A stretch of DNA of 64,000 bases, from NCBI GenBank assembly GCA_003260075.1, contig QLIY01000427.1:1-64000 (forward strand), given 5' to 3'. Shown here in pieces: positions 33,401 through 48,295 of the stretch. A program made the translations under genes and the position numbers. Every line of letters begins with the position of its first letter. Position 1 is the first letter of the stretch. This stretch comes from Phallusia mammillata (lineage: Eukaryota; Chordata; Ascidiacea; Phlebobranchia; Ascidiidae). Below the pieces are notes generated by a model. It worked only from the letters and a program-made list of their open reading frames with translations, ran no database searches and had not been told where the DNA came from.

Positions 33401-36400
33401 CAACATGTAAAAATGCTACTGAAAAAATACAAGAATGTACTTGGTACAATTCTCACACCATAAGATCATCCTGAAAACAAGATGATAAACCGCCCAACAC
33501 AAAACATACTTGAGTACCTTGTCACTGTGACGTGAAATAATTAATTTCGACGCAAAACACAGACGTCAGCGCTAACGTGCGTGAGGTTCGTGCGAAAATC
33601 GTCGGACCAAAAACCACTTGTCGTTGCCTGAACCTGTCATTAACATTCTAGGTGAGATGTCAGTGATAAATGGGGTGATAAGAAACGCAAGGGTTTCGTG
33701 CGATCGAATCCAACTCTTTGTTCAGCTTGTATTGACTCTTTGCTTCAACACTATATGAGACACAGCAGCAGGGTGCTGTTTTTTTTTTTTTTTTTTAAAA
33801 AGAAACGGCCCCGTAAAAATACAAAAGAATGTCGGGTTTCTAAGTCTCAGGGTGGATTCAAAACTTATCCAAATATATATTATGCAAAAAATCACTACAT
33901 ACATGCCTAAACAACTCGAGTCGAGTTTTCCAGCTTAACCTTTTTAAACTGTTTTTTGTACTTGGTTTTCTCAACTGTTTAAAGAAGAATTTACTAAAGC
34001 CTGTGTAAAATTAATCAGATCTTTGACATCTGTTTTCACTGATCGTGAAATTGTTCAAAAGGCGGTTTATATAGCAGTACACACAACAAAAATGCACAAA
34101 AACAAAGCACCAAACAATTGACATGAAAAGCATTGAACAAAATATACCTTAGACAGGCGTATCGGGTGACCTAAGAAAAACAATAAACCAACCACACAAG
34201 CCATTAAGATTCTTTAATACTGACTCACTGGATGGCTGGTTGAATTGCCAATTACCGTAGCGACTAAGTAACGGGTTATGATGGAACGAAATGGATCAGT
34301 AGCACCTCCCAAATCCGGACTTCACAGACGACTGGGGACGAACTCGAACGGACAATTTCCCATAAAAGTTTTTGCCTGGTCTGAATCATTACTATTTAAG
34401 AATATGGCATTCTCAATTTGATATTTACACAAGAGCAGGGAAGAAAATAAAAACCTTGTGACAAATTGTTCAAACTGAACTTTTGTTAGAATAAAGTACT
34501 GACGATGTTGATTTGTAGATGTAATATAACTAAACTGGAGAGACAAACAATTTCGGACAGATACTGCTCTTATTATAATTGCCCAAAAATGCTGCTCTCT
34601 TTTGATTTAGTAATTATTTCGGTTTCTATTTAGAAGAAAACCCAGCACAAAATGGGACCCAAATAACCTAAACAATTCAGATACTAGAAGGGCTTGGTTC
34701 AGTTTTTCTAAAACACCCGTTGGTGTAGGACGGGAAAGGTATTCAAAACGCCAATATAATGTTTGATATCGGTTCGAGGCGTCGCCGGTAACATAATCAG
34801 GAAGTTTCGCTGTCTAACGTGTGAAGTAGGTCGTTTCCATGATGCCAAACCCTTTCATCTGACAAAAGATCAAATGTATCCGCTTCTTTAAATCGTGCCT
34901 CGTTAACTATTCGGATCAACTCGGGTTGCTGGGTACCGTAAACGAACTAAACCATTGCTCCCTTAGAAGATTAGCGGTTTCTGCTAGTTCGAGATTTGAC
35001 AATAAATATTCAGCTAACAAGCTTGTGAAGCCTGTTATGCATTACAGTCATGAGTATTGTCCATTAACAAAAACAGGGGAAACTTTAGATATTTGACCAA
35101 AAATCACAAGAATACAAAACAGTAATTAAATAAGAAAATGTTTTCCAACACAGTTTTAGTCACACACTCCCAAATTTGTACAAAAACTTCCCAGTAAAAC
35201 TATTTTGCAAATAAGATTGTGGAAATTTGAAACTGGCCAAATGACAAAAGTTTTTGGTCTGACGAAAACAGTCTGTTTTTTACGGGCGATTGAGTATTCC
35301 AAACACAATTACAACAAAACCGGCCGTAAACCCAGCCATTCGCGTCGAGAAAAAGCGATTTTCCATCGTGATAGGCGCAACAAATCGCAAATCACGCTGA
35401 TAAAACAAAACCTTCACCTAAAATCGACTTCAACGCGCCATGGCGCCGCCTTGATGGTGAAACAATTGCCGTAAAATTGAAGGGAATGGACGGAAGGTCA
35501 TGGACTTGGCCCAACCGAAAATGAATGAAATTTGTGCTCACCAGACAGGAAGCCCACAAAATCACTTTGTGTGGGATTAGGATAAAAAAGCATTAAAAGG
35601 ATTTCAACCAAAACGAAATGTGTGTTTGGGTTGGGCCATATATGGCGGTTATAACTGCGGTTTTTTAAACGACTAGGTTATGGCCTTTTGGGGTTTGATC
35701 TATGTCGTGATGCTTGAATTCATGTGTAATATATAAACGTTATTATACAGTGTAATTCATTGGGTTTAAAATTTGACTTTGATCAAGTATCGGAACGTTG
35801 GCCACAGAAAACTTTTTTTTTATAAGCTTTGAAATTTCATGTGTTCGTAAAAATTTACATGCATGTACGTTTTATCCAAACGGTTAGTTGGTTTTCCTAT
35901 TCTCTGCAAAACGTGTTTGCTTTGTGCTCCTATTACAACGGGAGCGCTTTACGTAAAAAGTAAATCTCTCATTCAATATGATTCACCTAAGCCACATCAG
36001 AACGCACACAATACAAACTTTCAAAAATGTAGGAATCTAAACGAGCACATTTGCAGACACTTATGCAAAAATACGTGTCCATTGGTTTCGCTAATAGCAT
36101 ACCTTGGTGGACCTTAACGGCCAATACGTCTAACCACGTGAGCGGTAGCCGCCAATAAGCATACAGTAATATCATTTATTAATTTGATTGACGTGGAAGG
36201 TGACTGTGCATTATCAGATAGTGTGGAGCAAATGTGTGCCACATAAACCGGAAATTACATTGAATTAATTTGTGCCCGGAACAAAATGAAACTTTGTGTA
36301 AAAAAATTAGCTGTCAGTTGCAGCTTAATCAGATTGTGGTGAATTAAAATATAGGCACAAACGTGCATTTTTCCGTGACTTTTGTAGCATAAAATTGCAC

Positions 36401-37375
36401 AAAGAACGTATAGAACACAAAGGAACATATACCCATAAAAAAGCGGAAAAGAAACGCAAAGGCTTGCATACATCATCATCCTATGGACAAGAACTCAAAT
36501 TTTATATTTTTCTATGTTCGTTACAAACTTTAACTAAAACCAGAAATTTCCTGATACCAACAGAAATCTTGCCTAGAACTCAAGTGCTTGCGTGTCAAAT
36601 TGAGTGGCAAGGAGTCGATGAGATTAACAGGACACTGTCCACGCCCGTAACATGAAGCCGCTTGTATCGCACCGAAAACATGGACCACCTCTATACAACA
36701 GCGCCTGAAATTGATATTGACACCGTACGTGACGAATGTACATGACGTCACTGTGACGTGCCGATCCTTTGTCCAGATTCAGACTGTCAACATTTTCTGG
36801 TGCCAGTGGACAATATACGTGGCTGTAACAAATAAAACTAGCTTGCTCTTTCAAAAGAGCAGAATGCCATTTTTGAATTATAACAGGCGACAACACGACA
36901 CTAATATAAAGCCACGTCGCTTTACACAAAACGCTGAACGTAACACGAAAAATAGGACAATATGGGGGGAGTTTACTGACGCTTTTTGCTCACACGATAA
37001 AATATGAACCACATTCCATTCGGAGGTAATTGCAATGTAGTTAAAGGTAACCCAAAATCCGACTACATGAGTGGCCCTATTTTCACACCTTCCAGCACGC
37101 GACGTGGGGTATTTTATGCGCCATATATTTCGTTCGAATAAAGCGGTGACGCGCGCGCTCAAATAAGTTGCGACAAAAGCAATTTCGCGTCAAGCCACAA
37201 TCACGAAGTCCGAAATAGCCGCGCAAAAAATGTCTTTACAATAGAAAGCAGATGTCAGTGGCTCAATTACGCCTGTAATAGACAGGTGTGCTTCAGGGAC
37301 GTACACACGAGATGCGAGGTTTGCGTGATGGCCGCCAATAACTCCCTCCGTTCATATTCCACCATGTAATAAACA

Positions 37376-37378
<3 letters not shown>
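30435..37378. other. No recognisable gene; one exon-like scrap
   Basis: Nearly 7 kb of mostly AT-rich DNA. A polypyrimidine-AG site at 31660 is followed by 21 open codons reading GVQLDENPPRFWSAFQSTET and a stop at 31724. It could be a terminal exon, but it has no supporting partner. A T18 tract lies at 33779-33796 and TGACGTCA at 36743-36750. Nothing else can be supported. Confidence 0.4.

Positions 37379-37469
<91 letters not shown>
37379..37469. other. 91-base C run, probable scaffold gap
   Basis: Uninterrupted C. The poly-glycine and poly-proline frames over it are artefacts. Confidence 0.8.
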
Positions 37470-38353
37470 AGATCAAAGAGCACAGTGTGACACCGATCGC
37501 ACGCGTTTCAGGGTCTCGGCCTTGTCGCGAACACAAACACCCCACATGCGACCCCGTGGGAGCAAGGGAGACTTTCACGCGACGCACCCTACCCCCTGAA
37601 GATACCAGGGGTAAGGGTTGAAAAATTTGTGAAGAATTTTGTAAATATTCAAAGGTTTGGTTGTTGTGTGTTCAAAATAATAAACTGTTGGAAAAATGTA
37701 TTGCCTTTAACAAACTTTACTTACAATATTTGAATCTCTAAAATTGTCTCTAAAATGTTAGTACAGAAACATACATGGAGAAACATAGATTTGCATTCAT
37801 GGAAAAAAGCGTTAAAATTGTAGATGTCAACATACAAGGGAATACTTAACAACTGCACTTGCAGGTCCGACAGACGATTTTCTATCTCTTCAATGTTGAG
37901 TTACCACGCGCGCAAGATTACAGAGAAAACTTCTACGCATCTATATTACGTGATTCAGTCCAGGTCATAATGTCGGTTAACTTTAAAGTGCGCTGCAAAT
38001 GTATGTACATGACTTTTGAAACGCCCAGTTATGGCGGCGACAAACTTAAATTACTTTATTAAAAACGATTTTGTGCAATTTTATGTCGAATTACACTGAG
38101 TCATAGAAAAAATATTTTTTGGTAAAGGTTACCATTGCTGCAAATTGAAATGATTTTTGTTTTTCTCGTTCAAAATTTTTGTTTTCTAATTTTTTTTTTC
38201 TCGTTGAAAATAGAACATGCTTTTGACAAACAAATATTGTAGCCAACGTAGAAGTGAGCTACATTCCAGGACAAGAGCCCATTACAAAAGCATATAAAAG
38301 AAAATGATACTTCACAGAACTATTGAAAGTGCCAAAACTTTCACAAACCAACG
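37470..38353. other. No recognisable gene
   Basis: AT-rich flank between a long gap and the next duplicated pair. I see nothing structured in it. Confidence 0.5.
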
Positions 38354-38541
38354 AACATGAATCGCCATTGATCCATGTAGATTACTTTCCTGTATTTTCT
38401 TCCATTTTAGATGTTTGAAATGGAATTGTCAGTGTAGTATTGACCCCCCCCCCACATGAATCGCCATTGATCCATGTAGATTACTTTCCTGTATTTTCTT
38501 CGATTTTAGATGTTTGAAATGGAATTTTCAGTGTGGTATTG
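38354..38541. repeat. 88-bp duplicated flanks around C10 at 38444-38453
   Basis: ACATGAATCGCCATTGATCC starts at 38354 and 38454. The two copies differ at about three positions. Confidence 0.87.
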
Positions 38542-41500
38542 GTTATAAATTAAATCAACGGAATCAATCATTCTTTGATCACGTATGAGCAATGTGATAA
38601 GAAACTGATGCATTGTACAACAAGAAAAGCGGTACAAGTCCACCGACGAGTCATCAACTACGCTAAGATCAATGCGGACATATTTGTATTCCAAACACGC
38701 CGATGTTGAATGGAAAAATCAGCCTCGGTGGTCTAAGGCGGTGGAAAGCAAAATCGGATTTCCTCTTTTCAAGTTAACGCGCTAAATACAAGAGCAAACA
38801 CAAGTGTGGGGGGCATTTCAAAGTGGCTCGGTGTCGATGTGCTTAGCCCCCTGGGCCTAAATAATCTTGGTCAGGCTACGGGCCAAACATCGCCCACGCC
38901 GTAGTGTTTCTGTTCGGGTCGGCGCCGCTTTGAAATAGGAAAGACGCAGCTGGCTGGAATACGACTTGCTAATCCCTAATCAAACGTAGCGACACCCATT
39001 TTCCATTCGCTGCTTCTTGTCGGAACAGAAGGCTTTTTTGTTCACCTGGTGTAGACTCAAAAAAGCAATGTGTGGGAAAATCACGCTGGTACATATCCGG
39101 ATTAATAAAGTCTCTGTCACAAATTTGACATTGCCTGATTTTGGATATTCAAAATAGCACAAAAGTTACCCGGACCCGACGTACCGTTGAAAACCTTTGA
39201 CGAATGCTTGATTTAGTGAATCAAAACACGACAACTATATGCACAGTTTATTAGGCAATCGGCACTAATGACGATTTTTTTCGGCACATTACACTTGTAA
39301 TTTTGTCTATAAATAAAAAATCGTTTTTTTCTTGCAATGTGTGTAATCTTGGTTATCATAAAACAATAATCCGTTATAATTGTTTCTATGAAATTAATGA
39401 AGTTTCCTCCCCTGGGTACACAGGCTTGGTAGACAAAATCAAAGCGGTGTAAAGGACATAACTTCATCGCGGAATTGTCAAAACTCGACAACCTATGGCG
39501 AGTACAAATTCAACGCAAAGTAGAATATGGGTCTTAGGGGCGCCGACAGACAATATCTGTTGACATTAATATTTATGACATCGATTCACTGACAACTGAC
39601 GATCCAGCGGAGATATCCTTCCACGCTGCTGACACAATGAGCATCTCGAAGTCGAATCGCTAGATTTTGAGGTATGCGAGCGAATAAAAGCGAGAGGGGA
39701 AAATAAATCTCAATTCTAACATCAAACAGTCGAAGATTAGGCTCGCGACTCGAGCAAGACGCGAACGCTGTGTCTGGCCTGATCCGATCAATAGAACACA
39801 TATGATGGATGACTAGAGGAGAAAACGAGTGGAAAATTAATGTGACTGTCTGCACTTCAGAAGCTTTGAAAAAGGACACATAACAGAACATGAAAACACA
39901 AGTATCGTGTCGGGATGAAACATTTCCCATTTCAAAACTTTTTGTCGTTTTTGAAAAGGCTCAACGATGTTCGGAAAAGCTCAGCTGGAATATGTGTGGA
40001 ACTTTATAGGATATGGTTGTTGGGTTTGCTGTACTGAGTGTTGTTTAAATGTAATTCCATATCAACTGGTAAAATGTATACACAATGCCCCGGTTTGTGT
40101 TTAGCATGGTAAAAATTGCAGAGAAAAAGTATCAAGGAGAAACAATACACTTTACGCGGAGAAAACACCAGTTTTAGTGTTTAGTTATGGGTCCCCTTTC
40201 CTGAAGGGGACACATATTGTTTTTGTCCGTATTTTTTTACTTTTTTCTTTTTTCTGTCTAACGCTGGTTTGTAACGTGCGTTTGGTCAAGAAAGACTGCT
40301 TTAAATTTATTCAAATTTGTTATCACACACATTTTCAGTTTTGGCGAAGGTTTCACACCTGTGACGTGATTTAAACTAGAAAAACATGCTTCGGTTTCGT
40401 ATATGTCAAGCAAAACTTCAATGGTCTTTAAATTTTCGTTGTCAGCTTGGTCGTCGCATGACCACGAGTCACTAGATCAACTTGTAGGTATCACAAACAC
40501 AGTTCAGAACTTTTTTTCATCATAACGTGGGTTTTTTGACAATCAAGTCAAGAATCAATACTTAAGTTATGTCCTTAAGAATCTAAAAATAACCACAACA
40601 TTTGTTTACGGCAAATCTGCACAAACACGCGTGTGGGGACCCATTCGTTTTTGTTTACAAAAACAATCGTATGTGTAGATTAAATGATGTGTATAGTAAA
40701 TTGGTAATATAGGATAAAGTATATTAGAAAGCCACCTTTCTAGTTTTGTTTTGGTTTTGACCACTTTATCTAGATTTATCATTGTAAAAAAATTTTTCTG
40801 TCAACTCCATGGTACCAGGAATTTAGAAACTAACAAGTTTGTTTTAGGGTGCAAATCGGTTCGGGCGCCGAGTAATTTCTCTCCTAAAATTCCCAGTAAT
40901 TTCCAGTTCCTACTCCACCTTTACCAATTGATGCTTTTAAATAAATACAGTAGCTCGGGAAGTTGCTGGGACATTAATAGAGGTCGCAAAAAAATTGGAA
41001 AGAATTTCTTCTTCAAAGTAGGCGATAAGAGCTCTCTCTTTTAGAGTACTTCAATCGATTTCGTTGCGTCAAATGTATGTGTGTTAACATTTTAGTATTT
41101 TCACAACGACTGAGTTATCGACTTTTCCGCGAGGTCATGTTGTTACAATTGGTTGTGCGAACGCTCTCGCTAGATCAAACGAGTGGTATTTATTGTTCTT
41201 GGAACGATTCGTTCCTGCGAATTTACTGGGGGAGGAGTCAAATAAGCAAACAAATCAAATTATTCAAGTCGAATTCTTGGGCGCAAAATCCGTGTTTCAG
41301 GAGACTCGCAATTTGCGACACTTGAACTGTTTCTCTCAGGTCCAAATTGGTTTGTGTAACTTGAATGACTCAGCATTTCCCCCAAAAAATAGCCTTTATC
41401 GAAAAAGAATGAACACAGAAATTATGTAATAATATGTTTAAAACGCCTACGGAAGATACGTTGACAAATAGTTCGTTCAGGCTTAGTCGCTTACCAATAT

Positions 41501-42406
41501 GTCATTTGGGGATTTCTCAGTTCGACATGTCAATTTGTATTTTCAGGGCTTTGAGAATAGCATGCTTGACAAGTACCACGGTGCATTGGTATCAAACATC
41601 CTAAAAGTCTTATAAAAAGTCCATGAAAACACCTTAAAACGTATCGCTTCACTCCCGTTGACGCCGCTGCTGTTTTAATGCAAAATCTGGCGCAGGAGGT
41701 AATGCAGCTGCAAGGTCCGCATAACTAAAAAGGCCCATTTGCCACCTGAGCTCATGCAGCAACATCCAGTGACGCACATCCCTCATGCTTTCCACCACCC
41801 TCTTTCTTACATCACAATGCCAGTGTTTGTTGTATCATCAACTCTTCAACTTCTGTCAGTTGCTTTGAATGACGTCGGGCGGCAGTCGCTCCAAAAAAAT
41901 GCGATTGTTTTTCATTGGTACAACACAAAAGGTGAAATACCGCAAAGTTACACGTGCTGCTCACAAGAAAACAGTTTTGCGTTTGGCAAAGGAACAAACA
42001 AATGTTCGTGAATTGCTCATAGCAATTTACATTAATAAACCACAAATTTGGCAGCTGAAAAAAGAATTTTACGAGCGTTAAAAATGTAGTTTGCAGTTAA
42101 AAACAGTTTTTCGTAAAGACGACCCTTAAGGAAGTGTGACTGTCAATTTCCCTATTATCGCAATCAAACCCAAATATAAAATTAAACAAACGCGTGACAA
42201 TATGCAAAACGAGTAACGAAACTGATACAATACAAAGAAACCTCCTTGGATGCTGCGAATTCTTGGTACCTTTTCCAACATTTGCAAGGCGAAATCGAAT
42301 CCAGTTGGCCCAAAGACATACACAAAACAAGGCTGGATGGGAAACTTCAAGCGACGTTTAAGTCAAACAAACTCAGAAAAGTCACGACGAACACAAACAA
42401 GAGACA
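38542..42406. other. No recognisable gene
   Basis: AT-rich DNA. Open frames at 39586-39930 (minus) and 41739-42081 (plus, two overlapping frames) have no recognisable domain. The overlap of several frames at 41.7-42.1 kb argues for chance openness. Confidence 0.45.
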
Positions 42407-42720
42407 ATGGCGGTTCTGCAACTGAATCTCGCCAAATTCATCAAGAAGAGATTCGATGCGCATACAAAACAAGCTCTCCATCATACCAGTCGTTAATGGT
42501 ACAGGGCTAGACGGCCTGGAAGGTGTACCGAGGAAGAGCAGCTGTGCCAGTTGAAGGCTATAGGTCTGATGTGGCAACGGGGCCGAGGGGCGCCACTGAA
42601 TTCAGGCAGTTTTGATCCAAAACACGGGCACTGTATCGTCCTGTTGCCAACGACAACCGCGCGTGGCTCTCGGTCTGGGAACTGTCGGAAGCTAAGTGGG
42701 CGAAAAAATTCGAGGCTGCA
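42407..42720 (+). pseudogene. Coding-like stretch broken across frames, unknown
   Basis: ATG at 42407 in ACAATGG opens 29 codons starting MAVLQLNLAKFIKKRF, then a stop. From 42511 another frame runs to a TGA at 42613 and resumes to a TAA at 42721, its second half ending WLSVWELSEAKWAKKFEAA. The stretch is GC-richer than its surroundings and has protein-like composition in consecutive frames, as a decayed gene or unresolved exons might. I recognise no family; chance is a real alternative. Confidence 0.15.
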
Positions 42721-45395
42721 TAAAGAAAAGACACCGGATAAAGAAGGTCAGAAAAAATATAGACTTGAATTCGACATCCGTTTGCAGGTCGCACGACCTA
42801 CGACCAAAACGGTTGTGATGACGTCATTTGGGGCCCAACACCAGAAAAATAGTTTGTTTTTTCCATGATTGTGTTTTAAGTTGTATGGCACGTAAGATTA
42901 AACCAAACCTCTGCTAGCCAACATGGTTACCGCGTAAATAAGCAATAAACGCATTTTGCGTGATAAAATGTTAGCGCTTTGAGTTTCTGTCAAACAAAAT
43001 GAAAATGTTCAAGCAAAAAAAAACTTACTCGTGAAACAGACAAACGACGACAGAAAGTGATAAAAGAGCAGGAAAATTAAATTACAAACCATAGCAAGTT
43101 ACCTAACGCCAAGAGAAGCGCGAATGTGTGTTTTGTTCCAGCGCAGGAGCACAATTCATTAAGGGAGCAAGCTCCGTTTGATGTATCGATGGCACAGTGA
43201 GATAAACGGGAGTTGGCCTCGATTAGGGCTTCAAATCGGTGCTTCGAACATGCGTTAGGGCTGCATAGGGCGGCAGTACAATCGGGTTAATAATAACAAG
43301 CTGTAATGCGCGCGAAGATGGCGATTTGGGACGGGTGATCGCGTGTTCCCTGGCAAATCTGCGTGAAAGCAGTGTCATTATTATGCAGGGATCCGTGGGC
43401 AGCAACAATGCGTCTGTTGAGAGCCGGCGCGCGTAATTGGATGAAAGTTTTGTCCGATGTGTTGCATCTGCCCGTTCGACTTGACTTGTCTTACGCTATT
43501 AATCTTTTCTGTTGCAAGGCCGGGCGGTGGTTGCGAAGGAAGGCACAGACAGAGAGTAAGTGTTGGTGTTTGGGTTTGCAACGGCGGGGAGATTACGCAA
43601 GCACTGTGATTGGCGGGGCCGGGATATCGGGTGTTTCAAACCTCATAACCACTGGACGATTTTGGCTTGGAAAATCTTTCAGCTGACGGAGTTTGATGTT
43701 GACGATACAAGCAGGGTAAACTTGATAGACGGTCTATGTTAAAAGCTAGGGCTACAATTTACGTTGACAAGGTTTAAGCTTACGTGAAAACTAGGTCAAA
43801 GTTTAAATTACATTGCTACGTTTAAGCTCATGTGCAAAGTGCAAACATAAACAAACTATCACAAGGCATGCTAAGCCCAAATTCTATTATTCTAAAAAAA
43901 TCTCTCAAATTGACCTGCAAAGGCATAAATGCCTAGGATTTTAATCGGTATTGAAATAGGTTCTCAATCTTTTTTAAACAAACAACATTTCCCAAAATTT
44001 TTTTATAGTTTGCTAATGTGTTGTATATAACGGTAGAGCAACGTAACTTAGAACTGAATCTGTCACTAACTTTGAACATATTAACAGTGCCGTTTGTTTC
44101 AAAACATGAAAAAATATACTTGTTCGGGTGGCTTTCGAAAACAACATTCTTTAATCTTACTCAACCCCATCACTAAAAGAGATACAGTCGAAACATATCG
44201 TGTTGTAGTAAAATCGTAACATTTCGTTGTGTAACTTGATACGAGCTGAAAGACCAGGCACAGGGTGTGTGTCAAGTTTGTAATAGGCTACAATTCCAAC
44301 AGGAAGCCCTGACCAAAACCATATACATTCCGGAACGCAAGGTTTTCGGTGTTCTCTTATTATTCTACCCACTGCATGGGTCATTTCATTTCGACCAGCC
44401 CCCTTTTGATGACCAACCGCTGTTTCGGAAGTTGGTCACGCGCTAAGGCAGATCCCCCACGAATTTAGTGGTTTTGACCCATCACGAGGCTACCGTTGGG
44501 CTTGGACTTTTTCAAGCAAAACCTTTGCTTGTGTTCTGCTAAACTGATAAGCCCAAATGAATGCATTTCCCAAAATAACCCCATCTGCGAATACTACTAA
44601 GGTCGAGTGGGGTGAGCAATATATGGCAAATGTCCTCTCTTTTGACACACTGTCAGATTAGGAATGTATGACATCATTGACAGTTGTACAGCACGGAATT
44701 GGGTCTGTAAGACTGCTTAGCAAAATCAGGTTTGCTTCAAAGTGGTTTACTTAATCCAATGTACTGAGTAAGGCAATTTGTTTTGCTAGACCATTAGCAC
44801 ATAAACTTGGTGTTAGGTTTCCGAACATTTTAGCTTTGATAATTGACTTCTTTCTTAATCACGATAATACGAGGAAATGACTCAAACAAAAAAACTTAAT
44901 GCCAGAGTTTTCAGAGCCTGGGTGGTCCTAAAAACAGCGTTACGCGGCTTTGACACAAGCAATGCAGACATGTTTGGGTTTAAAATATTGCCCAGACATT
45001 GCCAAGGTGTTATATATGCCGGTCTTACCAAAGTGGGGAAGTGTGGCTAACGAGGTTAGTATGTAAAAATTAGTCTATTAATTTCACTTTTTAAAACGTG
45101 CCAGTAAAAGGAAATAACAGTTTAAACAAACTTAAGTATCAACGCTTACACAAAAGTGTACTTAAAAGTTTGCTCTAATATTACAGAATTTTAACAGTTG
45201 GACTAACTGATAATTGTAACAGTTTACCACTATTGAACCAAATCTCATTTAGCCGTCTCAATTGCAACCATGTGACTGTTGACTAAGAAGACAAGAGTAA
45301 ATTTTCGAATTTCAGTCACACAACTTCTGGAGCATCATTATAAGCCTTTGCAAACATTCAAGGCAAGATTTGATATTTTCGCATCAACATTTTCA
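42721..45395. other. No recognisable gene
   Basis: GC-richer at 43.1-43.65 kb, AT-rich otherwise. A perfect TGACGTCA within TGATGACGTCAT lies at 42819-42826. No gene seen. Confidence 0.5.
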
Positions 45396-45707
45396 GTTGT
45401 TCCGCATGACGAGTGGTGCGGCTCGGGGTTACTCTCGCCCATGACCTTTAACCCTTGAAGATAATTTTATCTATTGCTTACCGCTGTCGCGTGCAAAACG
45501 CTCTGCCTGTGGGAGGGTCAGCACTTCTGTTTGCGAAAATATACACTCCTNGTTGTTCCGCGTGACGAGTGGTGCGGCTCGGGGTTACTCTCGCCCATGA
45601 CCTTTAACCCTTGAAGATAATTTTATCTATTGCTTACCGCTGTCGCGTGCAAAACGCTCTGCCTGTGGGAGGGTCAGCACTTCTGTTTGCGAAAATATAC
45701 ACTCCTT
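45396..45707. repeat. 155-bp duplication around a single n at 45551
   Basis: 45396-45550 and 45552-45707 both run from GTTGTTCCGC to AAATATACACTCCT with one substitution seen. Same architecture as the pair at 28.8-29.2 kb; an unresolved join. Confidence 0.9.
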
Positions 45708-48293
45708 ATAATCGCACGCAATAAAATTTTAGGACCAGCGGTTGTTCGTTGAGTTGTTTTAGGGGTGGGCAAAATTTGCGTTCGCCATTCACGCATAAAG
45801 AGTGTTAAAATACTAAAACGTGACACAAACACCGGCGCCCTAAGAACCACACACGCGATTAAATACCGTTTATGCGACGAATATGTGATTGATACGTGCA
45901 TGGATTTCAGAAACTTTGGAAAATTATCCAGAAAAAAGACACAACAAACTACAATTTTTCCTCTTGCTATTCATCATTTTGACAAGCCAGACAATGCGTT
46001 AAATTATTCATGTACTTTGCGTTGCATTTTCGTGACTGTTGTAGGGCAGTTTCATTGTTTATGTATTGATTTAAAAAATAAGTTTTACGACTGCATAATA
46101 ACTGGTGGGGTGGTCTATTCTGGAGTTTGATTGCTAGATGTGTATAGTGGATAGTTTACAGTTATCAATAGTAACCCTCGGCAAACAATAAAAAGAGTTA
46201 TTAAACTGTAAAAAACAGCTTTAGTTTGAAATGAATAATGACAAAACAAAACGCGCATTGAAAACTTTTGATGAAAATCCTTGCGTAAAATAGTAAAACT
46301 ATATTACCACCTCAACTATAACGCGTAACCTAGTAACGGGTGGAACCAAAGCCCGGCGGCTGTACGTTCAAATCAACTTCTCATAAGCTTCAATAGCTCA
46401 CGCGCGGTTCTTACTCACGACTCGGCTATTAAGGCATATTGTCTTTGTGATTTTATCGCGGAGTGTTAGATAGTTTGCACAACAGTCTTCAAGATCTTTG
46501 ATCTGTCTCAGCACATCCGATGTTTGGCGTCGCCCCGCAGGCGTAAAGGCAATTACATCATTTGTGCATACGTAGCGAAGCACTCTTAGGTCATGGAACT
46601 GATTCACGAAAGCAACAATATTTGTTGAAGACATTTCAGGTTTAGAAGGTCGAAATAATTTGTTCCGAAATTTGCTAAGAAGAAATGTGATTCAAAATCG
46701 TCAGGCAACAACAGATATGTGATTTCTATGTAATACAGGGCGGTATATACGAAGATTTTTTTTCCTTCTGATAGACTAGCCACAAAATGTCCACTTCTGT
46801 AACTCGAAAAAAAAACATTTTGCACAAAGTTGTTGTGAACGAAAACCTAATTCAAACTCACGCCACGATACAAATTAAAATTTGTGCACTGCAAAACCTA
46901 AATCATAACATGAACACCTTGCAAAAGACGTTTTTGATCAAACTTAGCTCGCTAAACAGTCTAAGGTCGCCTTACTTCCGACCAATCACGCAAATCTGTG
47001 GAAACTCACGCCGAAGAACAATCAACAAACAGCGACACTAAAACAAACCACATTTGCCGGAAAGCGTAATTACCTCACCGATTGGCCGCCGGTTTCACGA
47101 CCACTTTGACGTAGGCAACTGTCAAAGGAAAAGGTAACGAGCTGATTTCCAATGCTGATAAGTGATGCGTAAGTCCACGACCAAATGAATTACACTGACT
47201 GTTGTGTGCGAGTGTCCCAAGTTAAAAAGCAGGCTAAGGGTTACCCCACGGGTCAAAGAGGGTTAATCTGCCCTGAAATCGCCCATCAAAGTCACCGCAA
47301 ACTAACGATACTCTAGTTTCCGAAATCTCACAGTTAACCGCTGCAAATGTCTTTTTGACATTTGGTCGGGCGATATTACGCACGTAAAAATGACAAGATC
47401 GTTTTCGAATTTGTTTCTAGCGTTTGCCCAGATTAGAATCAAACAACGGGAATTTGAAAAATCACCTTTTGTTATCCAAGATTCGCAAACCGATATACAT
47501 GATATGTATAGTAAGAAATAATCCCACCACAGAAACATCAAACTACAAAGTAGTAAACAGCATCAGGTAGTAAACAACTATGCGCAAATCGTTCTGATGA
47601 CGCAGAATCGTATTATTTGAAAAGTTTCCACGTTTTGTATGCAAAACAATACAAGCGGCACGCTCAGCATACAAAACTTAGCTTTCAAGCAGCGTATATA
47701 CTCCCACACAGGCCATAACAGACCAAAGTAATTAAATACCATCAAAAACAGATCAATATTTTTAATTTAACTGGTTGTTTCGTTGGTTTTTCAAAGTTTT
47801 TCATCAAATGATCACATATTTGCATCAAGGTAAAAACGTATAAGTTTGACATAATTTGTAAGCAAGCAATCATCCATCAAAATAAATGCAGTACAAGCGT
47901 TATGAAAGCTCTAGGTTAACTAAATAAGACACCTCAGTCGGTTTCTAAACTGTAGGTGTTCCTGCAGCACAACAATTGCGTTGACTGACCCACTCAATCA
48001 GCTTCACTAACAACCAGTTTGTTTGTTTTGGCTAAATTCCTTCCTGTCCGCATATTTAGGTCTCAGTACCTCAGTGAACTGCATCGAAATTGTTTGAACT
48101 TCCTATAATGCTCTTCTCATGCACTGTCATCTATGCGCTGAAAACAATAACGTATTAGCCGGTCCAGACCGCAATTTAATTTTTTGCAGGCTGAAATAGT
48201 GGTTCTACAGTTTTATGGCTCATGCTGATGGTACTCTGCAGTCTTACTCAAATAGTCTAAAGTGGCTTTCAGTGCAAATATCAACTTTGCCTC

Positions 48294-48295
<2 letters not shown>
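45708..48295. other. No recognisable gene
   Basis: AT-rich. The 121-codon frame starting at 45765 has no family motif. Nothing else structured noticed. Confidence 0.5.
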
